Assembly (NCBI RefSeq): GCF_901827155.1
Contig: NZ_LR594659.1
Span: 2,914,001-2,978,000 of the forward strand
Direction: 5' to 3'
DNA length: 64,000 bases
Origin: Variovorax sp. PBL-H6
Lineage (GTDB): Bacteria; Pseudomonadota; Gammaproteobacteria; Burkholderiales; Burkholderiaceae_C
Positions within the stretch are counted from its first letter, which is position 1; every line of letters starts with the position of its first letter. A program made the translations under genes and the position numbers. Shown here one piece after another: positions 53,342 through 63,893 of the stretch. The notes under the pieces are model-generated. The model made no database searches. It saw only the letters and a program-made list of their open reading frames with translations, and was not told the DNA's origin.

Positions 53342-53719
53342 CTGGCACGCTCGGGCCAGCCCTTCATCGCAGGCCAACGGCTCGACGACCTGTTCGTCAG
53401 CACCGTCACCTTGGCCGAGATCCGCTTCGGTATCGAGGCCGTCGGCGATCCAACGCGGCGCGCCGAACTGAGTGAGTGGCTGGAGCACCGAGTGCGGCCC
53501 ATGTTCGACCAGCGCGTCATGGAGGTGTCCGAGGACGTCATGTTCAGGTGGCGCCTCCTTGTAGAAGAGGGCCGCAAGGGTGGCCACACGTTCTCGCAGC
53601 CCGATCTGATCATCGCTGCAACCGCTCTGCAGCACGGGCTGACCGTCGTGACCCGCGATACCGGGGACTACAAGCTCACGCGAGTCCCGCTTTTGAATCC
53701 GTGGGTCGCCGACACTTGA
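53342..53719 (+). pseudogene. 5'-truncated PIN-domain (VapC/FitB-like) toxin remnant
   Basis: In a frame different from the porin, the sequence immediately past the porin stop reads ELARSGQPFIAGQRLDDLFVSTVTLAEIRFGIE, with DLIIAATALQHGLTVVTRDTGDY and LLNPW further on, an almost complete PIN toxin. The usual N-terminus with the first catalytic Asp (LDTN) is missing; only about 10 residues are lost. No start codon or antitoxin gene precedes it, so it should be inactive. The boundary is at the porin end, marking a recombination junction. Confidence 0.8.
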
Positions 53720-53838
53720 TGGCTTGAGTCTGCGACCGCCCTCCGGAAGCCCTCGGTCGAGGTCTTACCTATGGCGAAGAAACACTGACGCAGGTTTCCA
53801 CGACGGAGCCGACGCGCACATTCATCCTTGGAAACCGC

Positions 53839-54300
53839 CTAGTCCAGATACTCGAGGAACAATGGAATGACGTCCTGGAGGAAGGTCGCTTCTCCTTCGG
53901 CAATGCTGCGCGGCTCCACGTCGAAATGGATGAAGGTGCCGTAGGGAGAGCCGTCTTCGCGCCGCAGCAGCCGGCCGTGATAGGACTCGACCAGGCCGTC
54001 GTAGGGGCTCACCTGGTGCTGGTCCTTGGAAGCATGCTGGGTCGTGAACTCGCCCTCGCGGATCGCGAATTGGCAGAAGCGCTTGTCCAGCGGGACGGCC
54101 TTGAGCCAACTTCGATATTCGGCATTGCGGTCGAACACATGGACCGCCTCCATGATCTCGCCGTTCAGCTTGTAGATGGCCGTGTAGCGATACGGCGTCC
54201 TGTCGTTGAGCAACGCCAGCGCAGGATGGATCCCATGATTGGCAAGAACGTTGCGAACCGCCGCCGTCTGGGCGGGCAAGTCGATCTCGTGCATGAGCAT
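53839..54300 (-). CDS. GAF-like domain protein, function unknown
   Basis: 153 residues, soluble. ALALLNDRTPYRYTAIYKLNGEIMEAVHVFDR, FCQFAIREGEFTTQHASKDQ, GRLLRREDGSPYGTFIHFDVEPRSIAEGEATFLQDVIP has the strand pattern and the C-terminal FIHFDVEP segment seen in GAF-type sensor domains. There is no DNA-binding or output domain, so a sensory or redox role cannot be stated. It may start at 54300 or at the second Met (54294). No close partner gene is recognised. Confidence 0.55.
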   Translation of the reverse strand: MLMHEIDLPAQTAAVRNVLANHGIHPALALLNDRTPYRYTAIYKLNGEIMEAVHVFDRNAEYRSWLKAVPLDKRFCQFAIREGEFTTQHASKDQHQVSPYDGLVESYHGRLLRREDGSPYGTFIHFDVEPRSIAEGEATFLQDVIPLFLEYLD

Positions 54301-54479
54301 CTTGGGAAGGCGAGCGGCAGGCCCGGTGTGAATCGTTGCCGCAAATTCTAGGAACGCTTCCCACCGGTACCTGACTTCGGTCGCGAATCTCCCCGGCTGC
54401 GCAGGGCGATTGGCCCGCTGCCATCTTCAGGTCATCAGCCGGTGCTGATCCAGCAAGCCTTGCGAGGCAGGTCGTTCAT

Positions 54480-55766
54480 TCACCGCTTCCGGTACAGCGC
54501 CAGCGTCGCTGCCAGACCGCACAGCGCCGCGATGCTGATCCAGTAGGCCGGCGCCGCCTTGTCCGCCGTGGCCTCGATCAGCCAGGTGGACACCGCCGGC
54601 GTGAAGCCGCCGAACAGCGCGGTGGCCAGGCTGTAGGCGAGCGAGAAGCCGACCACGCGCACCTGCACGGGCATGACCTCGGTGAGCGCGACCACCATCG
54701 CCCCGTTGTACATGCCGAAGAGGAAAGACAACCACAGCAGCACGTCCAGCAAGCGGCCGAAGCTGGGCGCCGCGGCCAGCCACGACATGGCGGGGTAGGC
54801 CGTGAGGACGGCCAGCACGCTCATGGCGATCAGCATGGGTTTGCGGCCGATGCGATCGGAAACAGCCCCGCCCACCGGCAGCCAGAAGAAATTGGAGACG
54901 GCGACCAGCAGGGTGACGAGCAGGCTGTCCTTCGCGCTCAGGTGCAGCACGGTGCGCCCGAAGGTGGGCGTGTATACGGTGATCAGGTAGAAGGTGGCGG
55001 TGGTCATTGCCACCAGCAGCATTCCGGCCAGCACGATGCGCCAGTTCTGCCGCATCGACAGGGCGACCTCGCGCGTGGTCGGATGGTGGGTGCGGGCCTG
55101 GAACGCCTCGGTCTCTTGCAGCGAGCGGCGCAACACGAAGATGCAGGGGATGATCATGCAGCCGACGAAGAAGGGGATGCGCCAACCCCAGGCGATCAGG
55201 TCCTCGGCCGGCATCCATGCGTTGAGCGCGAAGCCCAGTGCCGCCGCCAGCACGATCGCCACTTGCTGGCTCGCCGACTGCCACGCCGTGTAGAAGCCCT
55301 TCTGGCCGGGCGGGGCCATCTCCGACAGGTAGACCGATACGCCGCCCAGCTCGGCTCCCGCGGAAAAGCCCTGCAGCAGGCGCCCGAGCAGCACCAGCGC
55401 GGGTGCGACCAGGCCGATCGAGGCGTAGCCGGGCACGAAGGCGATCAGCACCGTTCCGCTGGCCATGATCGCGAGGGTGACGATCAGGCCCTTGCGGCGA
55501 CCGACTTCGTCGATGTAGGCGCCCAGCACGATGGCGCCCAACGGCCGCATCAGGAAGCCGGCGCCAAAGACCGCAAAGGTCAGCATCAACGAGGCGAAGT
55601 CGCTGCCGGAGGGAAAGAAGGCCTTGGCGATCGAGGTCGCGTAGAAGCCGAACAGGAAGAAATCGAACTGCTCGAGGAAGTTGCCGCTCGTCACGCGCAG
55701 CACGGCGCCTAGCTTGGAGCTCGAGGCAGGCGCGGGCGCGCCGTCGGCCAGGATGGCGGAATTCAT
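54480..55766 (-). CDS. MHS-family MFS carboxylate/H+ symporter
   Basis: 428 residues, about twelve transmembrane segments. [90 protein letters not shown] and [12 protein letters not shown] are typical of metabolite:H+ symporters such as citrate and tricarballylate carriers. It lies 115 bases downstream of the ATP-citrate-lyase-like operon on the same strand. Import of citrate or a similar tricarboxylate is a coherent prediction. Confidence 0.9.
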   Translation of the reverse strand: MNSAILADGAPAPASSSKLGAVLRVTSGNFLEQFDFFLFGFYATSIAKAFFPSGSDFASLMLTFAVFGAGFLMRPLGAIVLGAYIDEVGRRKGLIVTLAIMASGTVLIAFVPGYASIGLVAPALVLLGRLLQGFSAGAELGGVSVYLSEMAPPGQKGFYTAWQSASQQVAIVLAAALGFALNAWMPAEDLIAWGWRIPFFVGCMIIPCIFVLRRSLQETEAFQARTHHPTTREVALSMRQNWRIVLAGMLLVAMTTATFYLITVYTPTFGRTVLHLSAKDSLLVTLLVAVSNFFWLPVGGAVSDRIGRKPMLIAMSVLAVLTAYPAMSWLAAAPSFGRLLDVLLWLSFLFGMYNGAMVVALTEVMPVQVRVVGFSLAYSLATALFGGFTPAVSTWLIEATADKAAPAYWISIAALCGLAATLALYRKR

Positions 55767-55881
55767 GGGGACTCTCCAGTGCTGTATGAGGTTTTTGGCG
55801 GAGAAGGAATGGCCAGGGACCGCAGACCCTATTTCAGGCGTGCTTGCGGCACCCTGACCGGCAGTTGAATGCGCGCCCTGT

Positions 55882-58605
55882 TCAGGCCACGAACTTGCAA
55901 AGCGACGCGACGGTGCGGGTGTCCATGTTGCGGCCGCGGTTGAGGTGGTCGTCGATCTCGGCGGCGCAGCCCAGCATGCGCGGGTACAGGAAGATCGTGA
56001 ACGCGGCCGTTTCGAGTTCGCGCTCGCCGATGTCTCCGGACTGCAGCGGCTTCCACAGCATCTTCAGCAGCAGCGCGGCAATCACCGCGTCCACGTTCAC
56101 GCAGTAGACGTTGCGCGAGACGCCGGCATCGAAGAGCTGCTGCACCAGCGCGCGGTAGAAATCGTGAAACACGTTGTGGTCGCCGCGCGCCTCGCGCAGC
56201 TTCGCGATGAACACCTCGCGCGGGTCGAGGTTGACCGGCTTGTCCTTGAAGACCGGGTGGTTCACGCCCGGCAGCTTGGCGATGTCCAGGCTGCCCGCGC
56301 TCTTCTTGCGCGACTTGTACTGCGCGTACTGGTCGACGGCCTTCGCTGCCAGGGCCTGGAGATCGACGCCGTGGTCCATGGCGCCAGGGTCCTCGAGGCC
56401 GCTGCCCTTGAACTGCTCGATCAGGTAGGCGATGCCCTCGTAGCCGTTGCCGCCGTGCGCATAGCCGGTGTGCGTGAGGAAGCCGACGAGCGCCTTGTTG
56501 AGCTGCACACGCTCGGGCTGCTCGGGCCCGTCTGCCGACACAGCGCCCTTTGCGCCTTGGGCCGAGATGGCCCCAGGACCATTGGTGAGCAGCAGCCCGA
56601 CCAGCGTCTGGAAGGCGAACAGGTCGGCCTCGCCCGGCGTGCGGCCGAGGAGGGCGGCGAAGGCGATCTCGCCCAGGCTTGCACTCTCCAGCAACTGCTG
56701 CTGCGAGATGCCGCAGAAGCGGCCTTCCTCATGGCGCGCCGCATCCGCCGAGGCACCGATGAGCGTGCCGAAGAGCTGCAGCCACCATGGGAAGTTCTGC
56801 GCCGTCAACAGCGAGATGCGCTTGCGGGACAGCGGTCCCCACGCCAGGGTGGCCGAGATCGCGGCCAGCACGGCCGCCTCGGTCGGATGGCCGGGGAGAC
56901 TCTGCAGCCATCGCAGGAACACCGAGCGCCCGCCACGCGCCTGCACGCCGGCCAACAAGGCCTCGGCGCGGGTGTCGAGCGCGTCGCTTGTGAGCGTTGG
57001 CGCGCCCGCCATGTCGATTTGCCCCAGGTCGAAGCTGTCGCTGAGCGAAGCGCCGAATTCGTTGCCCAGCCCCGCGGCATGGAAGCGCTCGAGCATGAAG
57101 CCCAGCGCCTCGCGCGCCGCCTGCTGGCGCTTCGGCCCGACGATGGCTGCCGCGCCGGCCAGCACCGCATTGGGTGCATTGCCCGCCTCGCGGCTGGCTT
57201 GCGCCGCGGCGAGTTCGGGACGGCCATGCAGGTTGACCTGGGCGGCAATCGCGGGCGCGATCAGCCGGCGGTCGTTCTCGCCACCGGCGTCGTGCAGCAG
57301 CGCGAGCGCCACGTTGGATTCCAGCGAGCGTGTTGCCGCGTCCAGCATGGTGGTGCCGTGCAGGCTGCTGACCTGCGTCTTCGCATCCATCTGCGAGGCG
57401 CCCGAGGCGTCCTTCATGGCCTGGCGCGGCACCACGCCGCCGATCTGCGTGTTGAGCAGCGCCACCTGTTCGTTGTAGGGCGCGAGCGCCTGTACCACTT
57501 GCGGACGCAGCTCCTGGGGCAGGTCCAGGCCTTCGTCCGAGCCGAACCAGGGCTTGAGGGCCAGCGTGCCCTCGGGCGCGAAGTCGGGCAGGCTCGCATT
57601 GGCGCGCATCACCGCCGTGAGCGCGGCGGGGATGTGGGCGATGTTGGTGACCAGTGCGCCCTTGGCCGAGAACACCGGGTTGTCGGGCGTGAAGATCGCG
57701 TCGACGCCGAACTTCTCCAGGAACCAGCGCTCCTTGGCCAGCGCGTCGTCCGAGCCGCCGGCCATCGCGCCGGCATGGCCGACCGCGCGCGTGAGCTTGC
57801 TCTTCCAGCGCCCGACCACGCAGGCGACGACCGGCTTGGTGAACGTCGCGTCCAGCTCGTAGTAGCCGCCCGGCTCGCAGTACAGCACCGCGGCCTTGCT
57901 GCGCGCGTCGTTGGCCAGCGCGAAGGCAAACTCGGGCGCGGCGTAGTGGATGTAGACGTCCTTGCCCGACGAGATGACGGTGGTGGTGCCCCAGCCCGCC
58001 ATGCGCAGGTACTGCGCGATGGTGGTCGAGAAACCGCCGGAGTTCGAGAAGATCGCGATCGAGCCTGGCCGCAGCGAGTCGCCGGGCTTGTCGCCGCCCA
58101 GGGCGCCGCCGATGCGAACCTGGTTCCACGAGTCGGCCACGCCGAGGCCATTGGCGCCGAAGATGTCGATGCCGTTCTGCTGGCCCATGGCGCGGATCTC
58201 GCGTGCGTCGTGCACGGCGATCTTCTCCGTGATGATGAAGATCTTGCGCAGTTCCGGGTTCACGCGGATCAGTTCGGCCACGCCGTCGCGCGCCGCCGAG
58301 GGCGGCAGGTACACCACGCCGCAATCGAAGCGATGGCCCGCCGCCAGCCCGTCGCGCACGTTGTTGAAGACGGGGATGTTGCCGATCGGCGTCTCCAGCA
58401 CCGCGCCGCCCTTGCCGGGCGCGGTGCCGAAAACCACGTTGCCGCCGGAGTAGGCATGGCTCACCGGCGTCACCTCGCTCGATTCGCCGCCGAGGATGTT
58501 GAGCACGCAGACGCGGTCCTCGCGCGAGGCGACCTGCGTGAGCGAGCTGATGCCCACGTGGTACTTGAAGCCGCCCACGCCTGTCTTCTGCCAGCTGGAG
58601 TGCAT
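55882..58605 (-). CDS. ATP-citrate-lyase-like large subunit (CoA ligase plus citrate-synthase-like domain)
   Basis: 907 residues. Residues 1 to about 350 are an SCS alpha-like CoA ligase domain with [11 protein letters not shown] and the phosphohistidine in [12 protein letters not shown] (about 277). The C-terminal part resembles a citryl-CoA lyase/citrate-synthase domain: [31 protein letters not shown] and LPGVNHPVF. The usual GHR of the active site reads NHP here, with the His kept. A middle block of about 280 residues makes it much longer than AclB-type subunits near 610. ATG 58605 has GGGAG upstream. It is 14 bases downstream of the ATP-grasp subunit gene. Confidence 0.85.
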   Translation of the reverse strand: MHSSWQKTGVGGFKYHVGISSLTQVASREDRVCVLNILGGESSEVTPVSHAYSGGNVVFGTAPGKGGAVLETPIGNIPVFNNVRDGLAAGHRFDCGVVYLPPSAARDGVAELIRVNPELRKIFIITEKIAVHDAREIRAMGQQNGIDIFGANGLGVADSWNQVRIGGALGGDKPGDSLRPGSIAIFSNSGGFSTTIAQYLRMAGWGTTTVISSGKDVYIHYAAPEFAFALANDARSKAAVLYCEPGGYYELDATFTKPVVACVVGRWKSKLTRAVGHAGAMAGGSDDALAKERWFLEKFGVDAIFTPDNPVFSAKGALVTNIAHIPAALTAVMRANASLPDFAPEGTLALKPWFGSDEGLDLPQELRPQVVQALAPYNEQVALLNTQIGGVVPRQAMKDASGASQMDAKTQVSSLHGTTMLDAATRSLESNVALALLHDAGGENDRRLIAPAIAAQVNLHGRPELAAAQASREAGNAPNAVLAGAAAIVGPKRQQAAREALGFMLERFHAAGLGNEFGASLSDSFDLGQIDMAGAPTLTSDALDTRAEALLAGVQARGGRSVFLRWLQSLPGHPTEAAVLAAISATLAWGPLSRKRISLLTAQNFPWWLQLFGTLIGASADAARHEEGRFCGISQQQLLESASLGEIAFAALLGRTPGEADLFAFQTLVGLLLTNGPGAISAQGAKGAVSADGPEQPERVQLNKALVGFLTHTGYAHGGNGYEGIAYLIEQFKGSGLEDPGAMDHGVDLQALAAKAVDQYAQYKSRKKSAGSLDIAKLPGVNHPVFKDKPVNLDPREVFIAKLREARGDHNVFHDFYRALVQQLFDAGVSRNVYCVNVDAVIAALLLKMLWKPLQSGDIGERELETAAFTIFLYPRMLGCAAEIDDHLNRGRNMDTRTVASLCKFVA

Positions 58606-58619
58606 GATCTTTCTCCCTT

Positions 58620-59906
58620 TCAAGCGGCCGTCGGGGCCTGGATGCCGAGGCATGCGGCGACCTGCCCGCGCCCGCCGGCCTTCATCCACGTGTTGACCTT
58701 GCGGGCGAACTGGATCACCTCGCTCATGTCGGAGTCGAAGCCGAAGAGCCGATACGGCAGGCCCAGCGCATCGCAGGTGTCGCGCAGGGCGCCCATGCCG
58801 CGCACCAGGTTCGGCCCGCCGCGGCCCAGCACCACGTACAGCGGCGTGGGGCCGTGCTGGCTGAAGTGCTCTCGCAACGCATCGGCCATCGCGCGCAGGG
58901 TCTCGAAGATGTCGGTGTTGTTGCTCTTGCCGCCGATGATGAAGAGCACGTTGGCCTGCTTCAGCCAGTGCTTGAAGCAGATGCGCGCCACCTCCTTCAT
59001 CTTCTCGTAGGGCGGGTTGCCGCCGAAGTCGGAGCTGATGATCGCGTCGTCGCCGAGCATCTCGGTCACCAGCGAGTTGGCGCCGCCGCCGAAGGTGGGG
59101 GCGAGCACCGTGCCGTTCTCGTTGATCACGTACACGTCGCTCTGGCCCTGGTGGGTGCGCAGGGTGTTGATCTCTTGCTCGAAGTCGGAATAGTCGGCCG
59201 CGAACAGGTGCGGCGGCAGGCCCAGGCGCAGCCAGCGCGGGTCGTCGCGGTCGAAGCCGCACTTGAAGTCGCAGGCCACCGGCGTGAGCCGGCCCTTCTT
59301 GTCCTCGCGCATGCGGATCGGGTTGAGTTCCAGCGTGGTCATGCCGAAGTCGTGGAACAGCTCCCACAGCTTGGGCAGCTGCTGCACCAGCGGCGAGATG
59401 ATCTCCTTCGGCGCGCCGATCTCCGTCAGGGCATTGGCCACCACGAAGGCCTTCAGGCCGGTGAGCGGGTCGAAGGGCACCGTGGCGACCTGTGTCTTGT
59501 CCAGTTCCTCGATGTCCATCCCGCCCATGTGCGTGAGCGTCATGGTCGGGGCGCGGAAGCGGGTGGAGTCGCTGATGGAGAAGTAGACCTCGTGCTTGGC
59601 CGGCACGCCCGCCTCGAACGTCACGCCATTGGCCTTGGCCTTGACATGGCCCACTGTGTGCTCTGCAAAGTAGAGGCGCTCCTTCTCGGCCAGTGCGGTC
59701 TTCAGGTCGCTGGCGCGGCCCAGCAGGCCGGCCTTGCCCTTCTTGCCGATGCCGCCCTTGAAGACGGGCTTGACGAAGATGAGCCCGTACTTGTCGATCA
59801 GCGCCTTGATTTCCTCTTCGCTGGCCGCGGGGCCCAGCACCTCGGTGGCGGGAAAGCCCACGAAGTGCAGCAGGCGTGCGCCGTGCAACATGCCGGTGAT
59901 CTGCAT
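58620..59906 (-). CDS. ATP-citrate-lyase-like small subunit (ATP-grasp with citrate-binding domain)
   Basis: 428 residues. The N-terminal ATP-grasp region has LIFVKPVFKGGIGKKGKAGLLG and FHDFGMTTLELNPIRM. The C-terminal part, VINENGTVLAPTFGGGANSLVTEMLGD, ANVLFIIGGKSNNTDIFETLRAMADAL and VVLGRGGPNLVRGMGAL, matches the citrate-binding domain of ATP-citrate lyases. ATG 59906 with AGGAG upstream is preferred over a longer low-complexity extension. With the large subunit it should split citrate or an analogue to acetyl-CoA and an oxo acid. Confidence 0.85.
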   Translation of the reverse strand: MQITGMLHGARLLHFVGFPATEVLGPAASEEEIKALIDKYGLIFVKPVFKGGIGKKGKAGLLGRASDLKTALAEKERLYFAEHTVGHVKAKANGVTFEAGVPAKHEVYFSISDSTRFRAPTMTLTHMGGMDIEELDKTQVATVPFDPLTGLKAFVVANALTEIGAPKEIISPLVQQLPKLWELFHDFGMTTLELNPIRMREDKKGRLTPVACDFKCGFDRDDPRWLRLGLPPHLFAADYSDFEQEINTLRTHQGQSDVYVINENGTVLAPTFGGGANSLVTEMLGDDAIISSDFGGNPPYEKMKEVARICFKHWLKQANVLFIIGGKSNNTDIFETLRAMADALREHFSQHGPTPLYVVLGRGGPNLVRGMGALRDTCDALGLPYRLFGFDSDMSEVIQFARKVNTWMKAGGRGQVAACLGIQAPTAA

Positions 59907-60056
59907 GGTCGATGTCTCCTGTAGTGCGCGAACTGCGCCGTGGGCTGCCCGCGTCTCGGGAGGCCTCGGAGAAATCGTAGGAATCGAAGCTGTCGATCCG
60001 CCGTCAGTGCGGTGAGGGTAAGTACGGGTGGCGCGAGCGCCCGCGCCCAAGGCCTT

Positions 60057-62741
60057 TCAACGCGTCGACCTTTCGCGAAGCAGGGCCAGTGCCTGGTAGC
60101 GTTTGCCGACGCCCAGTTTGGCGAAGACATTGCGCAGGTGCCACTTCACCGTCTCGGGCGACAGGCCGAGTTCGCGCGCGATCTCCTTGTTGGGCAGGGC
60201 CTGGGCCAACAGCTGGGCGATCTCTTCCTCTCGTTGGCTCAACGCGACGCCTGGCGCTTGTGCTCTGGCCGGTGCGTACTCGACCATCGCACTCAGCGCG
60301 CTGGCGCGCAGCGGGCCGAAGCCAGCGGCGGCCCGGAGTCGATCGGCATGGAAAGCAAGCATGGTCTCATGACCGTTGAGCGCAAGAGCTTCGCAGAGAA
60401 AGTCCGGCACATCCGGATGCGCGTCGAGCAGACTGCGCACGAGCCCGAGTTGCGCACCCAGGCGCAGTCCCATCAAGGCATGCCGTGCTGCGCTCTCACG
60501 CGCGCCGAGTTCACGGTCCATCACGGCATGCTGGAAGTGCAGGGCGGCCACACGACGATGCCGGCCGCGTCGGCGACAGAGTTCGATCAGCGTGGCGATG
60601 CGCTTGCGCGCGAGCTCGAAGCGCCCCTGGTACATGAGCACGAGGATCTCGGCGCGGTCCGCCACGACGGTGACTTCGCTCAAGGTCGTGCCCTCCGCGC
60701 GATCGTAGACCGCGCGCAGGCGGGTGGTCTTCTCCCATGCGGCCTGTGCGGAGGCGGGGTCCTGTCGAAGCAGGTGCAGTCGCAGTTGCTCGAGCAAGGC
60801 ATAAGACGTCAGCCGGTCGAGCTTGCGTGCGTCGGCATAGGCCTGGAGTTCGGACGCGATCCGCAACGCATCGTCGATGCGGTCCTGGAGGGCGTGGCTG
60901 CGGCAGATGGCGAGCATCACGCGCAGCAAGGTATCGGGCAGCGAACGATGCTTGATGTCGGCGAGCCGCGGCTCCAGCGCCAGCACCCCGCGCAAGTCGC
61001 CGAGTTCGTACAGCGTTTCGCCGAGCAGGCCAGTTGCGAGGGCCGCTGCATCGATGCAGGCCGGGTCGGTCTCGCTTCCCGATCGACAGTCCTCGAGCAC
61101 GTCGCGATAGGTGCGCTCGGCCGCGTCCATCCGGCCTTCGAGCGCGAGACTCAGCCCGGCCATGCAGCGGCCGGTCAGCGAACCGAACAAGGTGCCGCGC
61201 GGCGCGGCAATGAGTTTGGCGGCGGCTCGCGCCTGCACGTCCCTCGCGCGCTGGTAGTCGTTGCGGTAGATGTGGATCCACGAGAGCACGTTGCGCTCGG
61301 CAGCCAATGTGATCTCGTCCACCTCGGGGTCGGCTTTCGCGCGCGGGTCGGCAAGAAGCCCGGCCGCCGCCTCCATGTCGTCGAGGAAGACGGCGAGCCA
61401 GCATTTGAGAACCCGCATCCGGCGACGCGTCGAACGATCACGTCGGCTCACATCGCGTTCCAGCGCGGCGATCATGACGGCGCAATCGTTGAAGCGATGC
61501 TCCATCAAGGCGAGCAGCGTGATCCAGAGGCGCAGGCGCGGGCGATGCAACGAGGAGGACGGCAGCACCAGCCGGACCAGCGCGGCGAGCGGCTCGTGCT
61601 GGCCCGATTTGAACAGGTCGCCGGCCCAGCCCTCGACCAGATCGGCTGCGCGCCGGGTGTCGCCGGAAGCCATCGCTTGCCGCACCGCGTCGGACTGCCG
61701 GCCGCATTCCGCAAGATGGATGCTGGCGAGGCGGTGTGCATTGCGCCGGGTCGTGGCCGGCTCGCGCGCGAACAGCCGTCGAAGGCGCGAGGCCAGCGTC
61801 GGATGCAGTTGCCACCAGTTGCCGTCGCCTTGCGTTCGGGTCAGGAAGCCGGTGGTTGCGAAGCGCTCCAGGAATGAAGCGCATTCGGCCGGCGGACTCC
61901 TGCCGAGATGCGCTGCCAAGGTGGTGTCGAAGGCTTCCGCGCAGGACAGCCGCATCAGCATCCGGCGTTGATCGAGGCTCAACGTGTCGAGCACCTCGGC
62001 GTCGAGGAGGTCGAAGGCTTCGCCCAGCCATGCGTCCTGCCCTAGCCCGGCATTCACCGCGCGCCCGATCGACGCAACCGCCATGCCCCATCCACCAGCC
62101 GCCTCTTGCCAGCCTTGCACGCTTGCTTCAGCCGACGCGAAGGCGCGCGGGCCCAGCTGCCAGCGCCACAGCGCTTGTGCTTCGCTTGCGGTGAATGCCA
62201 GGTCGTCGGCATGAAGCTCGAGCAACTGGTCGTGCTCCCGCAATCGGCCCAGCGAGAGCGGCAGATGATCGCGGCTCGCGAACACGCACTGCAGATGCGG
62301 CGGCGCATGGTCGAGCAACGGCTGCAGGCCTTGCAGGACGGATGCATCCGGCAGGAGATGCAAGCCATCGAACACCAGGGCGATTCGCCGCTTGATGGTG
62401 CCTGCCGCTCGCACCAGCGCAATGGCGACGCGGACCAGCGCTTCGTCGTCCTGCTCGGGCAAATCATCCGGAAGTACGCCTGCAAGCGCAGGGTCCGCCT
62501 CGGCGCAACGCAACAGCAGCTGGCCTGCCAGAGGCGCGCTCCCATCCAGCCAGACCAGCGTCGTGCGCCTCGCGCTCGCCTTGCGCGCCCATGTTCGCAG
62601 GAGCGCCGTCTTGCCGCTGCCGGCCGGCGAGGTGATGACGATGCAACGCAGCTCTCGCGCCTGCTGCAGGACATCCAGCAGGCGCGCTCGCGGCATCGGC
62701 GTGTTGCACGATGGACTGCCGGAGGATGGGGTTCGGTGCAC
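60057..62741 (-). CDS. LuxR-family regulator of the MalT/LAL type
   Basis: 894 residues. The N-terminal STAND ATPase has Walker A PAGSGKTALL (Lys44) and Walker B RIALVFDGLHLL. A long helical TPR-like sensor region follows. The C-terminal LuxR helix-turn-helix is LSQREEEIAQLLAQALPNKEIARELGLSPETVKWHLRNVFAKLGVGKR. Such regulators activate carbon-use genes on binding an inducer. It is upstream of, and co-oriented with, the citrate-lyase-like genes, and divergent from a Bug gene, so it likely controls both. Confidence 0.92.
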   Translation of the reverse strand: MHRTPSSGSPSCNTPMPRARLLDVLQQARELRCIVITSPAGSGKTALLRTWARKASARRTTLVWLDGSAPLAGQLLLRCAEADPALAGVLPDDLPEQDDEALVRVAIALVRAAGTIKRRIALVFDGLHLLPDASVLQGLQPLLDHAPPHLQCVFASRDHLPLSLGRLREHDQLLELHADDLAFTASEAQALWRWQLGPRAFASAEASVQGWQEAAGGWGMAVASIGRAVNAGLGQDAWLGEAFDLLDAEVLDTLSLDQRRMLMRLSCAEAFDTTLAAHLGRSPPAECASFLERFATTGFLTRTQGDGNWWQLHPTLASRLRRLFAREPATTRRNAHRLASIHLAECGRQSDAVRQAMASGDTRRAADLVEGWAGDLFKSGQHEPLAALVRLVLPSSSLHRPRLRLWITLLALMEHRFNDCAVMIAALERDVSRRDRSTRRRMRVLKCWLAVFLDDMEAAAGLLADPRAKADPEVDEITLAAERNVLSWIHIYRNDYQRARDVQARAAAKLIAAPRGTLFGSLTGRCMAGLSLALEGRMDAAERTYRDVLEDCRSGSETDPACIDAAALATGLLGETLYELGDLRGVLALEPRLADIKHRSLPDTLLRVMLAICRSHALQDRIDDALRIASELQAYADARKLDRLTSYALLEQLRLHLLRQDPASAQAAWEKTTRLRAVYDRAEGTTLSEVTVVADRAEILVLMYQGRFELARKRIATLIELCRRRGRHRRVAALHFQHAVMDRELGARESAARHALMGLRLGAQLGLVRSLLDAHPDVPDFLCEALALNGHETMLAFHADRLRAAAGFGPLRASALSAMVEYAPARAQAPGVALSQREEEIAQLLAQALPNKEIARELGLSPETVKWHLRNVFAKLGVGKRYQALALLRERSTR

Positions 62742-62769
62742 CGCGCGATTCTAGACAGGGGTCCGCCCG

Positions 62770-62788
62770 CCCACCCGTTTCGGGTGGG
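62770..62788. promoter_or_regulatory. Palindrome between LAL regulator and Bug gene
   Basis: CCCACCCG-TTT-CGGGTGGG is a perfect 8-bp inverted repeat with a 3-bp centre in the divergent intergenic region. It could be an operator for the LAL regulator or an early hairpin; nothing in the sequence decides. Confidence 0.45.
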
Positions 62789-62853
62789 TCGTGCAATGGC
62801 GGAATAACCAAGAATGACCGGACGGCGCCAGAGACAGTGCCGAGGAGACCCAC

Positions 62854-63858
62854 ATGACACCATCCACCCTTGGCCGCCGCGCCTTGCTCGGTTTCGCGAT
62901 TGCCCTGAGCTTCGCGGCCATCACAGCGCCCGTCGCGCCCGCGGCGCATGCCGCCGACTACCCGGACCGTCCGGTCAAGATCGTGCTCGGCTTCGCACCC
63001 GGTGGCGCCACCGACGGCTTGGCGCGTGTTCTTGCGCGCATGCTGAGCGAGCGCATGGGCCAGCAGTTCATCGTCGACAACAAGCCCGGTGCCGCCACCC
63101 GAATCGGCATCGAAGCTGCGCAAAAGGCGCCGGCCGATGGCTACACGATCGGACTTGCGACGGCCGTCACCACCGCCTTCCCATTGATGTTCGACGGCGT
63201 GACTTTCGCGCCCGGCAAGGACTTCGCGCCGATCTCGATGCTCGGCCGTGCGCCGACCTTCCTGATGGTGCGCAAGGATCTTCCTGCCAAGGATTACAAG
63301 GAGTTCGTCGCCCTCGGCAAGAAGGACGGCAAGCTCACGCTCGGCCACCCCGGCAACGGCAGCAATCCCCACATTGCCGGGCTCGCGCTTGCACGCGCGG
63401 CCGGCATGCCGGTCACGCCGATTCCGTACAAGGGCACGCAGCCCACCGCGACCGCCGTTGGCGCGGGCGAGGTCGATTTCGCGATGATGGAATACGCAGT
63501 CGCGCGGCCGATGGTCGAGGCCGGCAAGGCGCGGCTGCTGGCGGTGACCGAGCCCAGGCGCTCTGCCATCCAGCCTGACGTGCCGACCGGCCGCGAGCTG
63601 GGCATCACCAAGGATGTCGAAGGCCTGACGCCCTGGTTCATCATGTTCGCGCCGATCGGCACACCGAAGCCGGTCGTCGATGCGCTGAACAGGCAATTGC
63701 GCGAAGTTCTGGCGATGCCTGAAGTGCGGCAGCAACTGGCGCAGCTCGGCGTGGAGCCCGAATCCAGCTCAACCGCGGAAGCCGCGGCCTATTTCAACGA
63801 CCAGCGTGCGCGCATCAACAAGCTCGTCGGCGAACTGCAGCTTTCGCTCAAGAACTGA
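62854..63858 (+). CDS. Bug family (TctC-like) periplasmic binding protein
   Basis: 334 residues with signal peptide ending AAHAAD. Landmarks: VKIVLGFAPGGATDGLARVLARML, VDNKPGAATRIGIEAAQKAPADGYTIG, GHPGNGSNPHIAGLALA and PIPYKGTQPTATAVGAGEVD. GAGGAG precedes the ATG. It is divergent from the LAL regulator and followed by a probable enoyl-CoA hydratase gene. This receptor may serve the same tricarboxylate or acid used by region D. Confidence 0.9.
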   Translation: MTPSTLGRRALLGFAIALSFAAITAPVAPAAHAADYPDRPVKIVLGFAPGGATDGLARVLARMLSERMGQQFIVDNKPGAATRIGIEAAQKAPADGYTIGLATAVTTAFPLMFDGVTFAPGKDFAPISMLGRAPTFLMVRKDLPAKDYKEFVALGKKDGKLTLGHPGNGSNPHIAGLALARAAGMPVTPIPYKGTQPTATAVGAGEVDFAMMEYAVARPMVEAGKARLLAVTEPRRSAIQPDVPTGRELGITKDVEGLTPWFIMFAPIGTPKPVVDALNRQLREVLAMPEVRQQLAQLGVEPESSSTAEAAAYFNDQRARINKLVGELQLSLKN

Positions 63859-63893
63859 TCTGGCAGAGCGAAGATGAAAATTGGAACGATTGC

